Assembly: GCF_000143985.1 (NCBI RefSeq)
Contig: NC_014364.1
Coordinates: 1,550,001-1,614,000, forward strand
Source: Sediminispirochaeta smaragdinae DSM 11293
GTDB taxonomy: Bacteria; Spirochaetota; Spirochaetia; DSM-16054; Sediminispirochaetaceae
Reading direction: 5' to 3'
DNA length: 64,000 bases
Of this stretch, positions 25,977 through 33,617 are shown one piece after another; the stretch's first letter is position 1; every line of letters starts with the position of its first letter. The position numbers were made by a program, and so were the translations under genes. Below the pieces are notes generated by a model. That model worked only from the letters and a program-made list of their open reading frames with translations, was not told where the DNA came from and ran no database searches.

Positions 25977-26309
25977 TTAGTATGGAAATTTATCATCGGG
26001 CCGGCGCTCCGGAATACCGATAGGTTCCTCTCCTGAATCGAAAAACTTCTGACTTTGAAAGAGTGCGCAATAGCAGTGACCGAATTCCGTTATATCCGCG
26101 GCCGCATAATTACAGGGACAGATGATGTCTCTGTCCTTCTCGCGTTCACCCCAGCTGTCTCTGCATGGACACTGCATATAGCCAAAGCGCTCATAATTGG
26201 CAAGCAGCCCGTCGGCAAGATCCGATAGAAGCTGCTTATCAGCGACCACCTTCCAGCCGTTATGTGCTGCGGCATTATCGATGAACCGAAGGACCCTCTC
26301 TTTGTTCAT
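25977..26309 (-). CDS. Ferredoxin-thioredoxin reductase catalytic (beta) subunit
   Basis: A 110-residue protein with the catalytic signature of the FTR beta chain: CPC (QCPCRDSWG), a second CPC (IICPCNYAA) and CYC (GHCYCALF). These six cysteines would supply a 4Fe-4S cluster and a redox-active disulfide. Spacing is x14 and x12, and the last motif is CYC rather than the plant CHC. The ATG at 26309 has a GGAGG site. A glutaredoxin gene ends 2 bases upstream, so the pair is probably cotranscribed and the glutaredoxin may be the substrate. No FTR alpha chain is in the window. It passes electrons from ferredoxin to a disulfide. Confidence 0.88.
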   Translation of the reverse strand: MNKERVLRFIDNAAAHNGWKVVADKQLLSDLADGLLANYERFGYMQCPCRDSWGEREKDRDIICPCNYAAADITEFGHCYCALFQSQKFFDSGEEPIGIPERRPDDKFPY

Positions 26310-26311
26310 CT

Positions 26312-26611
26312 TTATACCTCCAATCGTTTTTCCCATGCCGGACGAACAAATCCCATCTCATAATGTTCGTCGTCGATGATAATGGTAGGGTAATGGAGTC
26401 GGGTATCGAACTTGTCGCGGAACTCTTCGACAATCGCTTTTTTCGTTTTCGGATCGATCTTGTCGACATATATATATTCATATTCGAAACCGTTGTCGTT
26501 CAAAAATGCGATGCCGCGCTTACAGAAGCCGCAGGTCGAAAGCCCGAGAAAGGTAATGTGGTGCTTATTCTTTTTCCCTTCAACCCTCTGAAACGTAATC
26601 TGATCAAACAC
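26312..26611 (-). CDS. Glutaredoxin-family protein
   Basis: A 99-residue thioredoxin-fold protein with the redox motif CGFC in GLSTCGFCKRGIAFL and a cis-Pro region HYPTIIID, ending with GFVRPAWEKRL. The GTG start at 26611 has an AGGAGAG site 8 bases upstream. It directly precedes the FTR catalytic subunit, 2 bases apart, so it is the best candidate for that enzyme's partner. The CGFC differs from the CPYC of dithiol glutaredoxins. Confidence 0.88.
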   Translation of the reverse strand: MFDQITFQRVEGKKNKHHITFLGLSTCGFCKRGIAFLNDNGFEYEYIYVDKIDPKTKKAIVEEFRDKFDTRLHYPTIIIDDEHYEMGFVRPAWEKRLEV

Positions 26612-26678
26612 TGTTCGCTCTCCTTTTGAAGTTGATCTTTTTTAAAGATGCTACAAGGAGAGGAGGAAGTAAAGCATT

Positions 26679-27155
26679 TTATGTCATGGGTTTCCCGATT
26701 GTGCGAAGGATGATCAGAAAATCGACAAAGTTGTGATGCTCCTCATCGAGCAGCTCTTTCTTGTCGAAAAGGGGTTCGATCTCCTTGAAACGGTTTCCAA
26801 GTGCAATCGGGAGGTGCAGAAAGGCTTCCTTCAGCTCTGAGTGAAGGCGGCCGAGTAATTCCTGCATATGCTTGTCATCTCGCCACAGGAGTGGAGAGTA
26901 GGCAATTGAAGGAAATGCTTCCCCTTCCTTTTCCCCCGTATTCTGCCGGTTATGCCCCTGCCGGGCCCAACGTAATGCCGATTCGTTGAGGAGTGTGGTT
27001 GCTTCGGCCGATAAGCTGCCGAAAAGCTCAAGTTCCGCTTTCGTTGCCCCCCCATTTCTTGTGCCCCGCTTGGATGTGCGTAAGAAGGCAAAGAGAAGTG
27101 CTCCCGCGATGACGACGAATGCAAGGAGGGTGATCTTCGGTGAATCGGGGATCAT
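26679..27155 (-). CDS. Membrane-anchored protein of unknown function
   Basis: 158 residues from the ATG at 27155, which overlaps the preceding gene's stop as ATGA. One N-terminal transmembrane helix (ITLLAFVVIAGALLFAFL) is followed by a basic stop-transfer (RTSKRGTR) and a helical cytoplasmic domain with LELFGSLSAEATTLL and LHSELKEAFLHLPIALG. No catalytic motif is seen and I do not recognise the family. Translational coupling to the FMN dehydrogenase suggests a shared role. Confidence 0.7.
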   Translation of the reverse strand: MIPDSPKITLLAFVVIAGALLFAFLRTSKRGTRNGGATKAELELFGSLSAEATTLLNESALRWARQGHNRQNTGEKEGEAFPSIAYSPLLWRDDKHMQELLGRLHSELKEAFLHLPIALGNRFKEIEPLFDKKELLDEEHHNFVDFLIILRTIGKPMT

Positions 27156-28168
27156 GCGAGAGAGCTCCTGTCGATTTCGGAAAGCGAAGCGCAACCGGTC
27201 ATCACCATGGTACGATAGAGTTCCTGTTGCAGTGTTTCCATCAGTGTCCGGACAGCCGCTCTGCCGCCTCCCAGCGCCGCGACTGCAACGGGCCTTCCGA
27301 TCAGGGCAAAATCGGCGCCGAGGGCAAGCATTTTGAAGAGATCGATACCGCTTCTGATCCCTCCGTCCACAAGAAGAGGAATCCTTCCCTTTACAACCTC
27401 GGCTATCTTCGGCAGCACCTCTGCCGTACCGGGCGTTGCATCAAGGACCCTCCCGCCGTGGTTCGATACCACGATTGCACAAGCTCCGGCATCCACGGCA
27501 GCCTTAGCCTCATCTGCGGTCATGATCCCTTTAAGAATAACCGGCATATCTATCTCTTTGATGAGTGAGGCAAGCTCTTCCCTTTTGCGGGGAAAGACCG
27601 GCTTACCCATTAACTTGAGGGTTATCAGCCCCGAAGCATCGATATCGATACCGATCTGCCGGGCCCCTGCCTTTCTTGCTTCCTCGGCCTTTTTTACTAT
27701 CTCTTTCCCCTCCCAGGGCTTGATAAAGGGAATTCCGTATCCTCCGGCTCCTGCTATGGCACGGCACGCTTCGTGGTGAATAATCTCCTCCTCCCCGTCG
27801 CCCGTACCGGCAATTGTACCAGCGTCCCTGCATCCCGTGACAACGGCATTGATATAGCTTGCTTCGTTGCTCTTTTTACTCATGTTGAAAGCGACACCGC
27901 CGAGAGGGGCCGCCATTGCAGGAAACGCAAGGGAGTGGGAGAGGAAGGTACAGGCGGTATTGGGATCACGTACGCCGTGGATCGTCCGCATGTTCAAACG
28001 GACGGCTTCAAGGGCTTTGACATTGGCAAAGAAGGAAGAGCCTGTTCCTGTCCCTCCCATACCAGGGACCTCACCGGCACAGCTTCTGCCGTCACAGTAT
28101 CGGCAGACCCTGCAAAATCCCTCCATGACTCGTCTTGCCTCTGCTTCTGTTTTCTTGTCGTGTAACAT
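27152..28168 (-). CDS. FMN-dependent alpha-hydroxy-acid dehydrogenase-like enzyme with N-terminal Cys cluster
   Basis: A TIM-barrel flavoenzyme of 338 residues. The lactate-oxidase/glycolate-oxidase hallmark SNHGGRVLD with the catalytic His lies near residue 235, followed by the FMN phosphate site VDGGIRSG and ALIGRP. The N-terminus holds four closely spaced cysteines (GFCRVCRYCDGRSCAGEVPG, residues 18-31) absent from classical family members and able in principle to hold an Fe-S cluster or zinc. This variant is known among anaerobes under generic names. It overlaps the following membrane gene and lies 2 bases after a membrane-thioredoxin gene. Substrate unknown; a 2-hydroxy acid is expected. 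Confidence 0.85.
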   Translation of the reverse strand: MLHDKKTEAEARRVMEGFCRVCRYCDGRSCAGEVPGMGGTGTGSSFFANVKALEAVRLNMRTIHGVRDPNTACTFLSHSLAFPAMAAPLGGVAFNMSKKSNEASYINAVVTGCRDAGTIAGTGDGEEEIIHHEACRAIAGAGGYGIPFIKPWEGKEIVKKAEEARKAGARQIGIDIDASGLITLKLMGKPVFPRKREELASLIKEIDMPVILKGIMTADEAKAAVDAGACAIVVSNHGGRVLDATPGTAEVLPKIAEVVKGRIPLLVDGGIRSGIDLFKMLALGADFALIGRPVAVAALGGGRAAVRTLMETLQQELYRTMVMTGCASLSEIDRSSLA

Positions 28169-28170
28169 CG

Positions 28171-29055
28171 CTATTCCTCCACTTTGTTCAGGGCTGATCG
28201 GGCCTCTCTCTCGAGGGACGCCGCCGACTGAACTCCCTTCAGCTCTGTAATGATTCTACCGTCGGGGGCCATAATGATGGTGCTTGGGATAGATGATACT
28301 GCGAAGGCTGTCGAGAGCCTTCCGTCGATATCCTCGATCACGGGAAAGGGAAGTTGTTCCTTGACAATAAAGGAGGCAACCTGACTGTGACTTTTTTCGG
28401 TTGCGGTCAGGTTGACGGTCAAAAATCGAATTCGGCCGCCGGACTCTGCAGATAGCGTTTTTTCATAGAAGGAGATCATCTCCGGCAACTCCCCTTTACA
28501 GGGGCCACACCAACTTGCCCAGAAGTTGACAACCGTGACACTGTTTTCCTCAAAAAGGGGATACCTATTCCCGTCGAAGGCTTGGTATTCGGAAGCGGAG
28601 ATAACCGATGACCCGACATCGGTTTCCGCTGGTAAAAAGCCGTGGTGCGCAGCCGCTTGGTAGGCAAGGGCGGTAAGAGCCGCTGCAAGATACCAAACAA
28701 GAAGCAGAAATGCCACTTTTTTTCTCATCTCAAACGCAATGGCATGCTTTCCCCGGTAAACGAGCCTAAAGAGTGATACGAGTAATGCCGCACCCGATCC
28801 GGCCACTATGCCGATACCGCCCCCCGGGGCAAAAAGCAGGGCGCCGGGATGAAGGGCGAAATAGCGAGCATGAAGGAACAGAGGACTCAGCTTCCATACA
28901 ACCAGGCCAGCAAGAAGGGCATCCAGGAAGATGGAACCGGCTGCAGAGAATGACTCTTTCCCCTTTACCCTAAAAGCGGGGACAAAGCGGGCGACAAGGG
29001 CGGCACAAAGCGCGCCTGTCGCCATGGAAACAAAGAGGGGAAGAAGTTTCATCAT
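28171..29055 (-). CDS. Polytopic membrane protein fused to a TlpA-like thioredoxin domain
   Basis: 294 residues. About four hydrophobic helices in the first 140 residues (e.g. LFVSMATGALCAALVA, LLVWYLAAALTALAYQAA) are followed by an extracytoplasmic thioredoxin fold with the redox motif WCGPC near residue 185 (NFWASWCGPCKGELPEM) and cis-Pro IPSTIIM. The membrane part includes a glycine-rich segment (FAPGGGIGIVAGSGAA) of Lgt/DsbD-like flavour but is not a clear DsbD. It may reduce or oxidise exported disulfides or serve the adjacent flavoenzyme. Two bases separate it from the downstream gene. Confidence 0.82.
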   Translation of the reverse strand: MMKLLPLFVSMATGALCAALVARFVPAFRVKGKESFSAAGSIFLDALLAGLVVWKLSPLFLHARYFALHPGALLFAPGGGIGIVAGSGAALLVSLFRLVYRGKHAIAFEMRKKVAFLLLVWYLAAALTALAYQAAAHHGFLPAETDVGSSVISASEYQAFDGNRYPLFEENSVTVVNFWASWCGPCKGELPEMISFYEKTLSAESGGRIRFLTVNLTATEKSHSQVASFIVKEQLPFPVIEDIDGRLSTAFAVSSIPSTIIMAPDGRIITELKGVQSAASLEREARSALNKVEE

Positions 29056-29073
29056 CCCTTACGATTTACCGGC

Positions 29074-29442
29074 TCAATGATGAGAACACTCGTGGTCATG
29101 ACCGTGATCGCCACATCCCACATCGTGATCCGAAAGCCTTCCCGCAAGAAAAGCCTCTACAGCCTCTCGTGCATTCCCCTCTGCGCCTCGGTAGAGATCG
29201 ATGCCGTTATCGCCGATCAGCATCGCCGCCCCCGGACCCATGTTTCCCGCGATCATAATCGTCACTCCTGCATGTACAAGATCGGGAATGATGGTACTTT
29301 TGCATCCGCATCCCGGAGGTGGGATGACTCTCTCTTCCGAAGCAATGGCACCATTTTCGATGGTGAAGACAACAAAGCCGGAACAGTGTCCGAAGTGCGA
29401 CTCTATCTCTCCGCTTTCGGAGGCAGGGAGTGCTATTTTCAT
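29074..29442 (-). CDS. NifX/NafY-type dinitrogenase cofactor-family protein with His-rich tail
   Basis: 122 residues. The fold signature of the NifX/NifB C-terminal family is clear: ESHFGHCSGFVVFTIENG near residue 14, VIPPPGCGCKSTIIPDLV, and MIAGNMGPGAAMLIG. It ends in a metal-binding tail (DHDVGCGDHGHDHECSHH). Members bind iron-molybdenum cofactor precursors or Fe-S clusters, and many non-nitrogen-fixers keep them for unknown uses. No nif genes are near. It sits at the head of the redox operon, 18 bases before the TlpA fusion. Confidence 0.85.
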   Translation of the reverse strand: MKIALPASESGEIESHFGHCSGFVVFTIENGAIASEERVIPPPGCGCKSTIIPDLVHAGVTIMIAGNMGPGAAMLIGDNGIDLYRGAEGNAREAVEAFLAGRLSDHDVGCGDHGHDHECSHH

Positions 29443-29502
29443 GACTGGTTCTCCTTGATTTATTCTAAGCTGCCACGGTTATACACCGGAATGGAAAAAA
29501 GC

Positions 29503-29748
29503 TCAAGTTTGAGGGTGCTGGGCATCATAGCCGATGGTTCTGACGATTTTGATCACCCTGTCGGTGATTTCTGTCTGATCGTCATTTTCTTTTTCATCGA
29601 GGTCGATCACAATCTTGGAGCGCAGACTATCCACCTTGATATCTTTTACTCCCTTTAGCTTACGCCCCTCATGCTCTATGGCAAAGATACAACTGGCGCA
29701 GCTTGCACCTTGCAGATCCAATTCGATTGGTTTCGGCTTATCTTTCAT
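29503..29748 (-). CDS. Heavy-metal-associated domain protein
   Basis: An 81-residue HMA-fold protein with a CASC metal-binding pair (GASCASCIFAIEHEGRKL, near residue 17) and the pattern GVKDIKVDSLRSKIVIDLDE. The motif lacks the usual preceding Met (GMxCxxC becomes GASCASC). It could be a copper or other soft-metal chaperone. It lies 60 bases upstream of the NifX-like gene on the same strand, so a shared transcript is possible. No metal ATPase is in the window. Confidence 0.8.
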   Translation of the reverse strand: MKDKPKPIELDLQGASCASCIFAIEHEGRKLKGVKDIKVDSLRSKIVIDLDEKENDDQTEITDRVIKIVRTIGYDAQHPQT

Positions 29749-29794
29749 CCTTATAAGGTAATCACACGAGAGGGAAAAGTGAAATCTGCAGCTC

Positions 29795-30271
29795 TTAGTA
29801 ACCCGAGGCCTTCCCTGTCATGGATGTGATCTCCAGGCGGAAAACCCCGGTAGCTTCGAGTCTCTTATCGGGAAAGGCGAAATCGCTCCTGCCCGTGTAT
29901 TTGTGCATGATCCTATTGAGCCCTTCTCGTTTTTCGTCGGGATCCTCAAGAAGCACGGGAAGGGCGGTCCCCATTATCGAACGATAGCGCATCGAATAGC
30001 TGCAAGCCTCCTCGCCCTTTTTCAACGCTGCGTCGCACCAGGCAAGAAAGAAGATAGGTTTCGCCTGGTTCAAGAGGTCCCACTTTCTTCCCGCCCTGGC
30101 GCAGTGGATAAAGAGGGCGTCTTCGCCTGTCCCAAAGGATAGCGGAACCCCGTAGGGACTCCCCTCATCGTTGAAACAGAGGGTCAGAACCTCCGCTTTG
30201 TCAAGAACGGCCCACAGTTGGGCCCTCTCTGTTACTGCCTTGTCGCCCCTTCTCATTGCCCGTTTTTCCAT
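29795..30271 (-). CDS. Flavin-nucleotide-binding protein of the pyridoxamine-phosphate-oxidase-like (Nim) family
   Basis: 158 residues with the split-barrel signature of the Nim/PNPOx-like family: LTLCFNDEGSPYGVPLSFG near residue 30 and LFIHCARAGRKWDLL near 53, ending in a substrate-side strand VFRLEITSMTGKASGY. Such proteins bind FMN or related flavins; Nim members reduce nitroimidazoles. The start ATG at 30271 is 6 bases after the phosphohexomutase stop, so it belongs to that operon. Substrate not predictable. Confidence 0.82.
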   Translation of the reverse strand: MEKRAMRRGDKAVTERAQLWAVLDKAEVLTLCFNDEGSPYGVPLSFGTGEDALFIHCARAGRKWDLLNQAKPIFFLAWCDAALKKGEEACSYSMRYRSIMGTALPVLLEDPDEKREGLNRIMHKYTGRSDFAFPDKRLEATGVFRLEITSMTGKASGY

Positions 30272-30277
30272 GGTATG

Positions 30278-31612
30278 TCAGGTAAAGTCGGAAAGAAGCG
30301 ACGTGATCGATTCCAACTTTGCCGAAAGAAGCTCATCGGTTTTTGCTTCGACGACGAGCCGTAGATAGGGTTCGGTGTTGGAGGGGCGTACATTAAACCA
30401 CCAGTCGGCGAATTCGATCCGGTATCCGTCGAAATCAAAAAAGGCTGTCGGTTTTTCTTTCCCCTCAAAGTACTCTTTGAGGGCATCCATCGCCTCCTGC
30501 TTTTTTTCGATCCGGAAGTTTATCTCTCCGGAGTTGGCATAGCTGCGAATATCATCGATCAACTGGGAAAAGGTGCGCCCCCGCTTTTTTGCCTCGGCGA
30601 GGACATCGAGGACAATCAGGCTGGCAAGCATACCGCTGTCGCAGTTATAGAAGTCCCGAATGTAGTAGTGCCCGGCCAGCTCACCCCCGTAGATGGCTTT
30701 TAGCTCCCGCATCTTCAGCTTGGCAAAGGCGTGGCCTACCTTCCACATGTGGGCCTTGCCTCCGAGTTTTTCGATATACTCGTAGACGGATTTGCTGGTG
30801 CGGATATCCATGAGCACATTGCCCTTTTCTGTTTTGAGAAAATGGTGACCCATGAGGGCGATAATGAGGTCGGGAGGGACAAACTGCCCCTTTTCGTCTA
30901 CGAACATCACCCTGTCGGCATCACCGTCGTAGATGATCCCCACGTCGCTGCTGTTTGCTCTAACGGCCTGTTTCAATGCCTCTACATTCTTTTCTTCGAG
31001 GGGATTGGGCTCGTGGTTGGGAAAGGAGCCATCCAGGGTATCGAAAAGGTAGCGGGGGCTCTCTCCCAGCAATTCGTGTACCAGGATGGATGCCATGCCG
31101 TTCGAGCAATCCACCGATAGTTTGATCCCTGAAAGGTCTGGGACCGACGCCTTCATATAGGCTATGTAGGGGCTGCGTATATCCACGCTCTCTACCGAAC
31201 CCCGTTTTTTTACCGGGGTGATGGGATCATCGAGCATCTTTTCAAGTTCCGAGAGGCCGGTATCGTAACCTACCGGAAGCGCTCCGCTTTTGGAGACCTT
31301 AAGCCCGTTATATCGTGCCGGATTGTGGCTTGCAGTGATCTGAACGGAGGCATTGTAACCGAAACGGGCTGTTCCCCAATAGACCATTGGTGTGGTTGCA
31401 AGACCCGCATCACAAACATCCGCTCCTGCGTCGTTTATGCCGCGACAGAGGGCCTCGAAGATTGTTTCGCTGGATACGCGAACATCTCGACCGACCAGGA
31501 TCTTGTCGGCACCCAGAAGGCCGGGCAGGTGAAAACCTATCTTATAGACATCCTCGGCATTAAAATCTTCGTTCCAAACCCCTCTTATGTCGTAGGCTTT
31601 AAACGCTTTCAT
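30278..31612 (-). CDS. manB: Phosphomannomutase/phosphoglucomutase
   Basis: A four-domain phosphohexomutase of 444 residues. The catalytic phosphoserine loop is TASHNPARYNG (near residue 94), the metal loop is YDGDADRVMF (near 230), the sugar loop is YGGELAGHYY (near 315) and the C-terminal phosphate loop RPSNTEPYLR (near 415). It interconverts 1- and 6-phosphates of mannose or glucose for envelope polysaccharides. It begins as an ATGA overlap with the hypothetical gene upstream. PMM versus PGM preference cannot be set from sequence. Confidence 0.92.
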   Translation of the reverse strand: MKAFKAYDIRGVWNEDFNAEDVYKIGFHLPGLLGADKILVGRDVRVSSETIFEALCRGINDAGADVCDAGLATTPMVYWGTARFGYNASVQITASHNPARYNGLKVSKSGALPVGYDTGLSELEKMLDDPITPVKKRGSVESVDIRSPYIAYMKASVPDLSGIKLSVDCSNGMASILVHELLGESPRYLFDTLDGSFPNHEPNPLEEKNVEALKQAVRANSSDVGIIYDGDADRVMFVDEKGQFVPPDLIIALMGHHFLKTEKGNVLMDIRTSKSVYEYIEKLGGKAHMWKVGHAFAKLKMRELKAIYGGELAGHYYIRDFYNCDSGMLASLIVLDVLAEAKKRGRTFSQLIDDIRSYANSGEINFRIEKKQEAMDALKEYFEGKEKPTAFFDFDGYRIEFADWWFNVRPSNTEPYLRLVVEAKTDELLSAKLESITSLLSDFT

Positions 31613-32067
31613 ACAAGCTCCTTCATATGCTGGGTAAATCCCTTGATATCGAAAAGCTCAAAATAGAAGGCCCTACCGTCCTCTAGGCAAATTTCAACGG
31701 CACTTCGTCCTAACATCTTGCGCAGACCTGTCGATTCCGCCACACGTTCAGGTGAAATCCGCCCATTGACGACGGCCTTCACCTGTCCCAGCACAACGGC
31801 CCTGAATCCCGTGATATCCGAAGAGGAAAATTCCACCTTATATTTTGTATATTCCTCTTTCTTGGAATTAAACAATGCCAGAAGCATGTTCGGCTGCCGT
31901 TCAAAATCTTCAAAAATCAGACGGTCTTCGATTCCATAGAGCAGGCCGCCTAAGTCCCGTTCTCCTCCCCCGTTTTTGCCAAGAAACAGGGCATAGGTTT
32001 TATAGCGAATTTTACCACCGTTCTGCTCTTCAAGTTCTCTGAGCACTTTGTCTGTGTCGTCGTTCAT
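31609..32067 (-). CDS. Conserved hypothetical protein
   Basis: 152 residues from the ATG at 32067 (MNDDTDKVLRELEEQNGGK). A TTG at 32103 would add 12 residues that look unlike a normal N-terminus. The protein is a mixed alpha/beta chain without signal peptide or membrane helix; the run YALFLGKNGGGERDLGGLLYG and a C-terminal FYFELFDIKGFTQHM suggest a PH-like or similar beta fold. Its stop overlaps the phosphomutase start as ATGA, so it is translationally coupled. I do not recognise the family. Confidence 0.7.
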   Translation of the reverse strand: MNDDTDKVLRELEEQNGGKIRYKTYALFLGKNGGGERDLGGLLYGIEDRLIFEDFERQPNMLLALFNSKKEEYTKYKVEFSSSDITGFRAVVLGQVKAVVNGRISPERVAESTGLRKMLGRSAVEICLEDGRAFYFELFDIKGFTQHMKELV

Positions 32068-32113
32068 GAGAAACAGTTTCCCATAGCATGCTGAAAAAGA
32101 CAAGAGGAAAGCG

Positions 32114-32533
32114 TTATTCCAGGTATTCTATTCGCCAGTTTACCTGTGCTCCCTTGGAAAGCTGGGCACTTACCCCGCAATACCGCTCCTGGCTCAGACG
32201 GACCGCTTTTTCTACCTTCGCCTCATCAAGTCCGTCACCCTTCTTAAACTGATAGACGATTGTTACCTCTGTGTAGTAGCGAGGATGTTCTTCTGCCGCC
32301 TGGCCTTCGATTTCCATATTGAACCATGTAAGAGGTTCCTGCATTTTTTTCAGGATCGATACGACATCCATTCCCGAACAACCTCCGAGGGCTGCAAGGA
32401 GGAGAGGCTTCGGCCTCGATCCCGTGTCATTTCCGCCTGAAGAAGCGTCTGCGTCCATAACGATTGTGTGTCCGGTTACATCTGCCTCAAAAGCCATTCC
32501 CCCCTTCCATTCACAAGAGACCTTATTGCTCAT
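32114..32533 (-). CDS. OsmC-family peroxiredoxin-like protein
   Basis: A 139-residue OsmC/Ohr-type protein. Both catalytic cysteines are present: GGCSGMDVV near residue 52 and RYCGVSAQL near 117, with the core PKPLLLAALGGCS. Family members reduce organic hydroperoxides with thiol help. In an anaerobe this fits oxidative-stress defence beside the thiol redox cluster. It is 46 bases upstream of the hypothetical gene on the same strand. A GGAGG site precedes the ATG at 32533. Confidence 0.9.
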   Translation of the reverse strand: MSNKVSCEWKGGMAFEADVTGHTIVMDADASSGGNDTGSRPKPLLLAALGGCSGMDVVSILKKMQEPLTWFNMEIEGQAAEEHPRYYTEVTIVYQFKKGDGLDEAKVEKAVRLSQERYCGVSAQLSKGAQVNWRIEYLE

Positions 32534-32633
32534 AGTATCCTCCTTCGTTGATAGTGTTTTTTTAATATACTACAAGAATAGCCGATCGTGGAGCTTCTTG
32601 CATATCGGCGGCATCATGGGTAGAGTGGGGGGA

Positions 32634-33617
32634 ATGAAATCTTTTTCCACCATATTGAAGGAGCGGCACCAGCGCTTCCGCAGGCTTTTTGCCGGCGACA
32701 GAACCAACTGCTTCCGGGTCTACGACAGGAACGATGCCCTCTATCCCTATACCATCGACTTGTATGACAGGCGTATTTTGATTACCGAATATGAGGGTAC
32801 TGCAAAACACGTTCCTGCGGGACTGAAAAGAAACGAACTGGAGGCTATGGTTGCCTCTTCGCTTTACGTCGATCCTCATGACGTGTTTTACAAATTTCGC
32901 CCGAGGCTCCACGGACGCACGCAATACGAGAAGCTGGACAATACGGGTGAACTCTTCCCGGTGACGGAAAACGGACTGACCTTTCTGGTAAACCTCACCG
33001 ACTACGTAGATACCGGGCTCTTCATGGACCATCGCCTAACACGGAAGATGGTGGCCGAGGAGAGCTTTGGGCTTCGGGTTCTCAACCTTTTTGGGTACAC
33101 CGGAGCCTTCAGTGTAGCCGCAGCGGCAGGAGGGGCTCTCGAAACGGTTACCGTCGATCTTTCCTCTTCCTATCTTGCTTGGGCGGAAAAGAATCTGCGG
33201 GTGAACGGTTTTATTGGTGACCAGCACCGTTTTATAGCCGAAGATGTGCGAAAATATCTCATGGAGGCCGATAAAGAGCGTTCCGGATTCGACCTGGTTA
33301 TTCTCGATCCCCCGCTTTTCAGCAACAGCAGAAAAACCGATGGGACCTTCGACCTTCAGCGTGATTATGTTTGGTTTGTAGCGGCTGCCATGAAACTGTT
33401 GAACGATGGGGGCAGACTACTCTTTTGTACGACCAAGAAAGAGTTCCACTTTGATCCAGGCAGGATTATGGGATCGGAAAGTTTGGAGATTACCCGGGAG
33501 ACCCTGCCGCCCGATTTCGACGCGAGAAAACCACACCGCTGCTGGCTTTTGAAACGGAAAACCGTTACCGTTGTCCGAAAAAATTCTTCACACGATCCAG
33601 GGGCCCATCCTCGGTAA
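32634..33617 (+). CDS. Class I SAM-dependent methyltransferase, RlmI-like
   Basis: 327 residues with the Rossmann methyltransferase motifs of the rRNA C5-cytosine (RlmI/RlmK) group: LNLFGYTGAFSVAAAAGGA (motif I, near residue 140), acidic VTVDLSSSYLAWAEKNL, and the catalytic-site LDPPLFSNSRKTDGTFDLQR. No N-terminal PUA domain is obvious. The start ATG at 32634 has a run of six Gs ending 2 bases upstream; an ATG at 32616 is possible. Its last 53 bases overlap, tail to tail, the amidohydrolase on the other strand. The target RNA is inferred only from family. Confidence 0.82.
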   Translation: MKSFSTILKERHQRFRRLFAGDRTNCFRVYDRNDALYPYTIDLYDRRILITEYEGTAKHVPAGLKRNELEAMVASSLYVDPHDVFYKFRPRLHGRTQYEKLDNTGELFPVTENGLTFLVNLTDYVDTGLFMDHRLTRKMVAEESFGLRVLNLFGYTGAFSVAAAAGGALETVTVDLSSSYLAWAEKNLRVNGFIGDQHRFIAEDVRKYLMEADKERSGFDLVILDPPLFSNSRKTDGTFDLQRDYVWFVAAAMKLLNDGGRLLFCTTKKEFHFDPGRIMGSESLEITRETLPPDFDARKPHRCWLLKRKTVTVVRKNSSHDPGAHPR

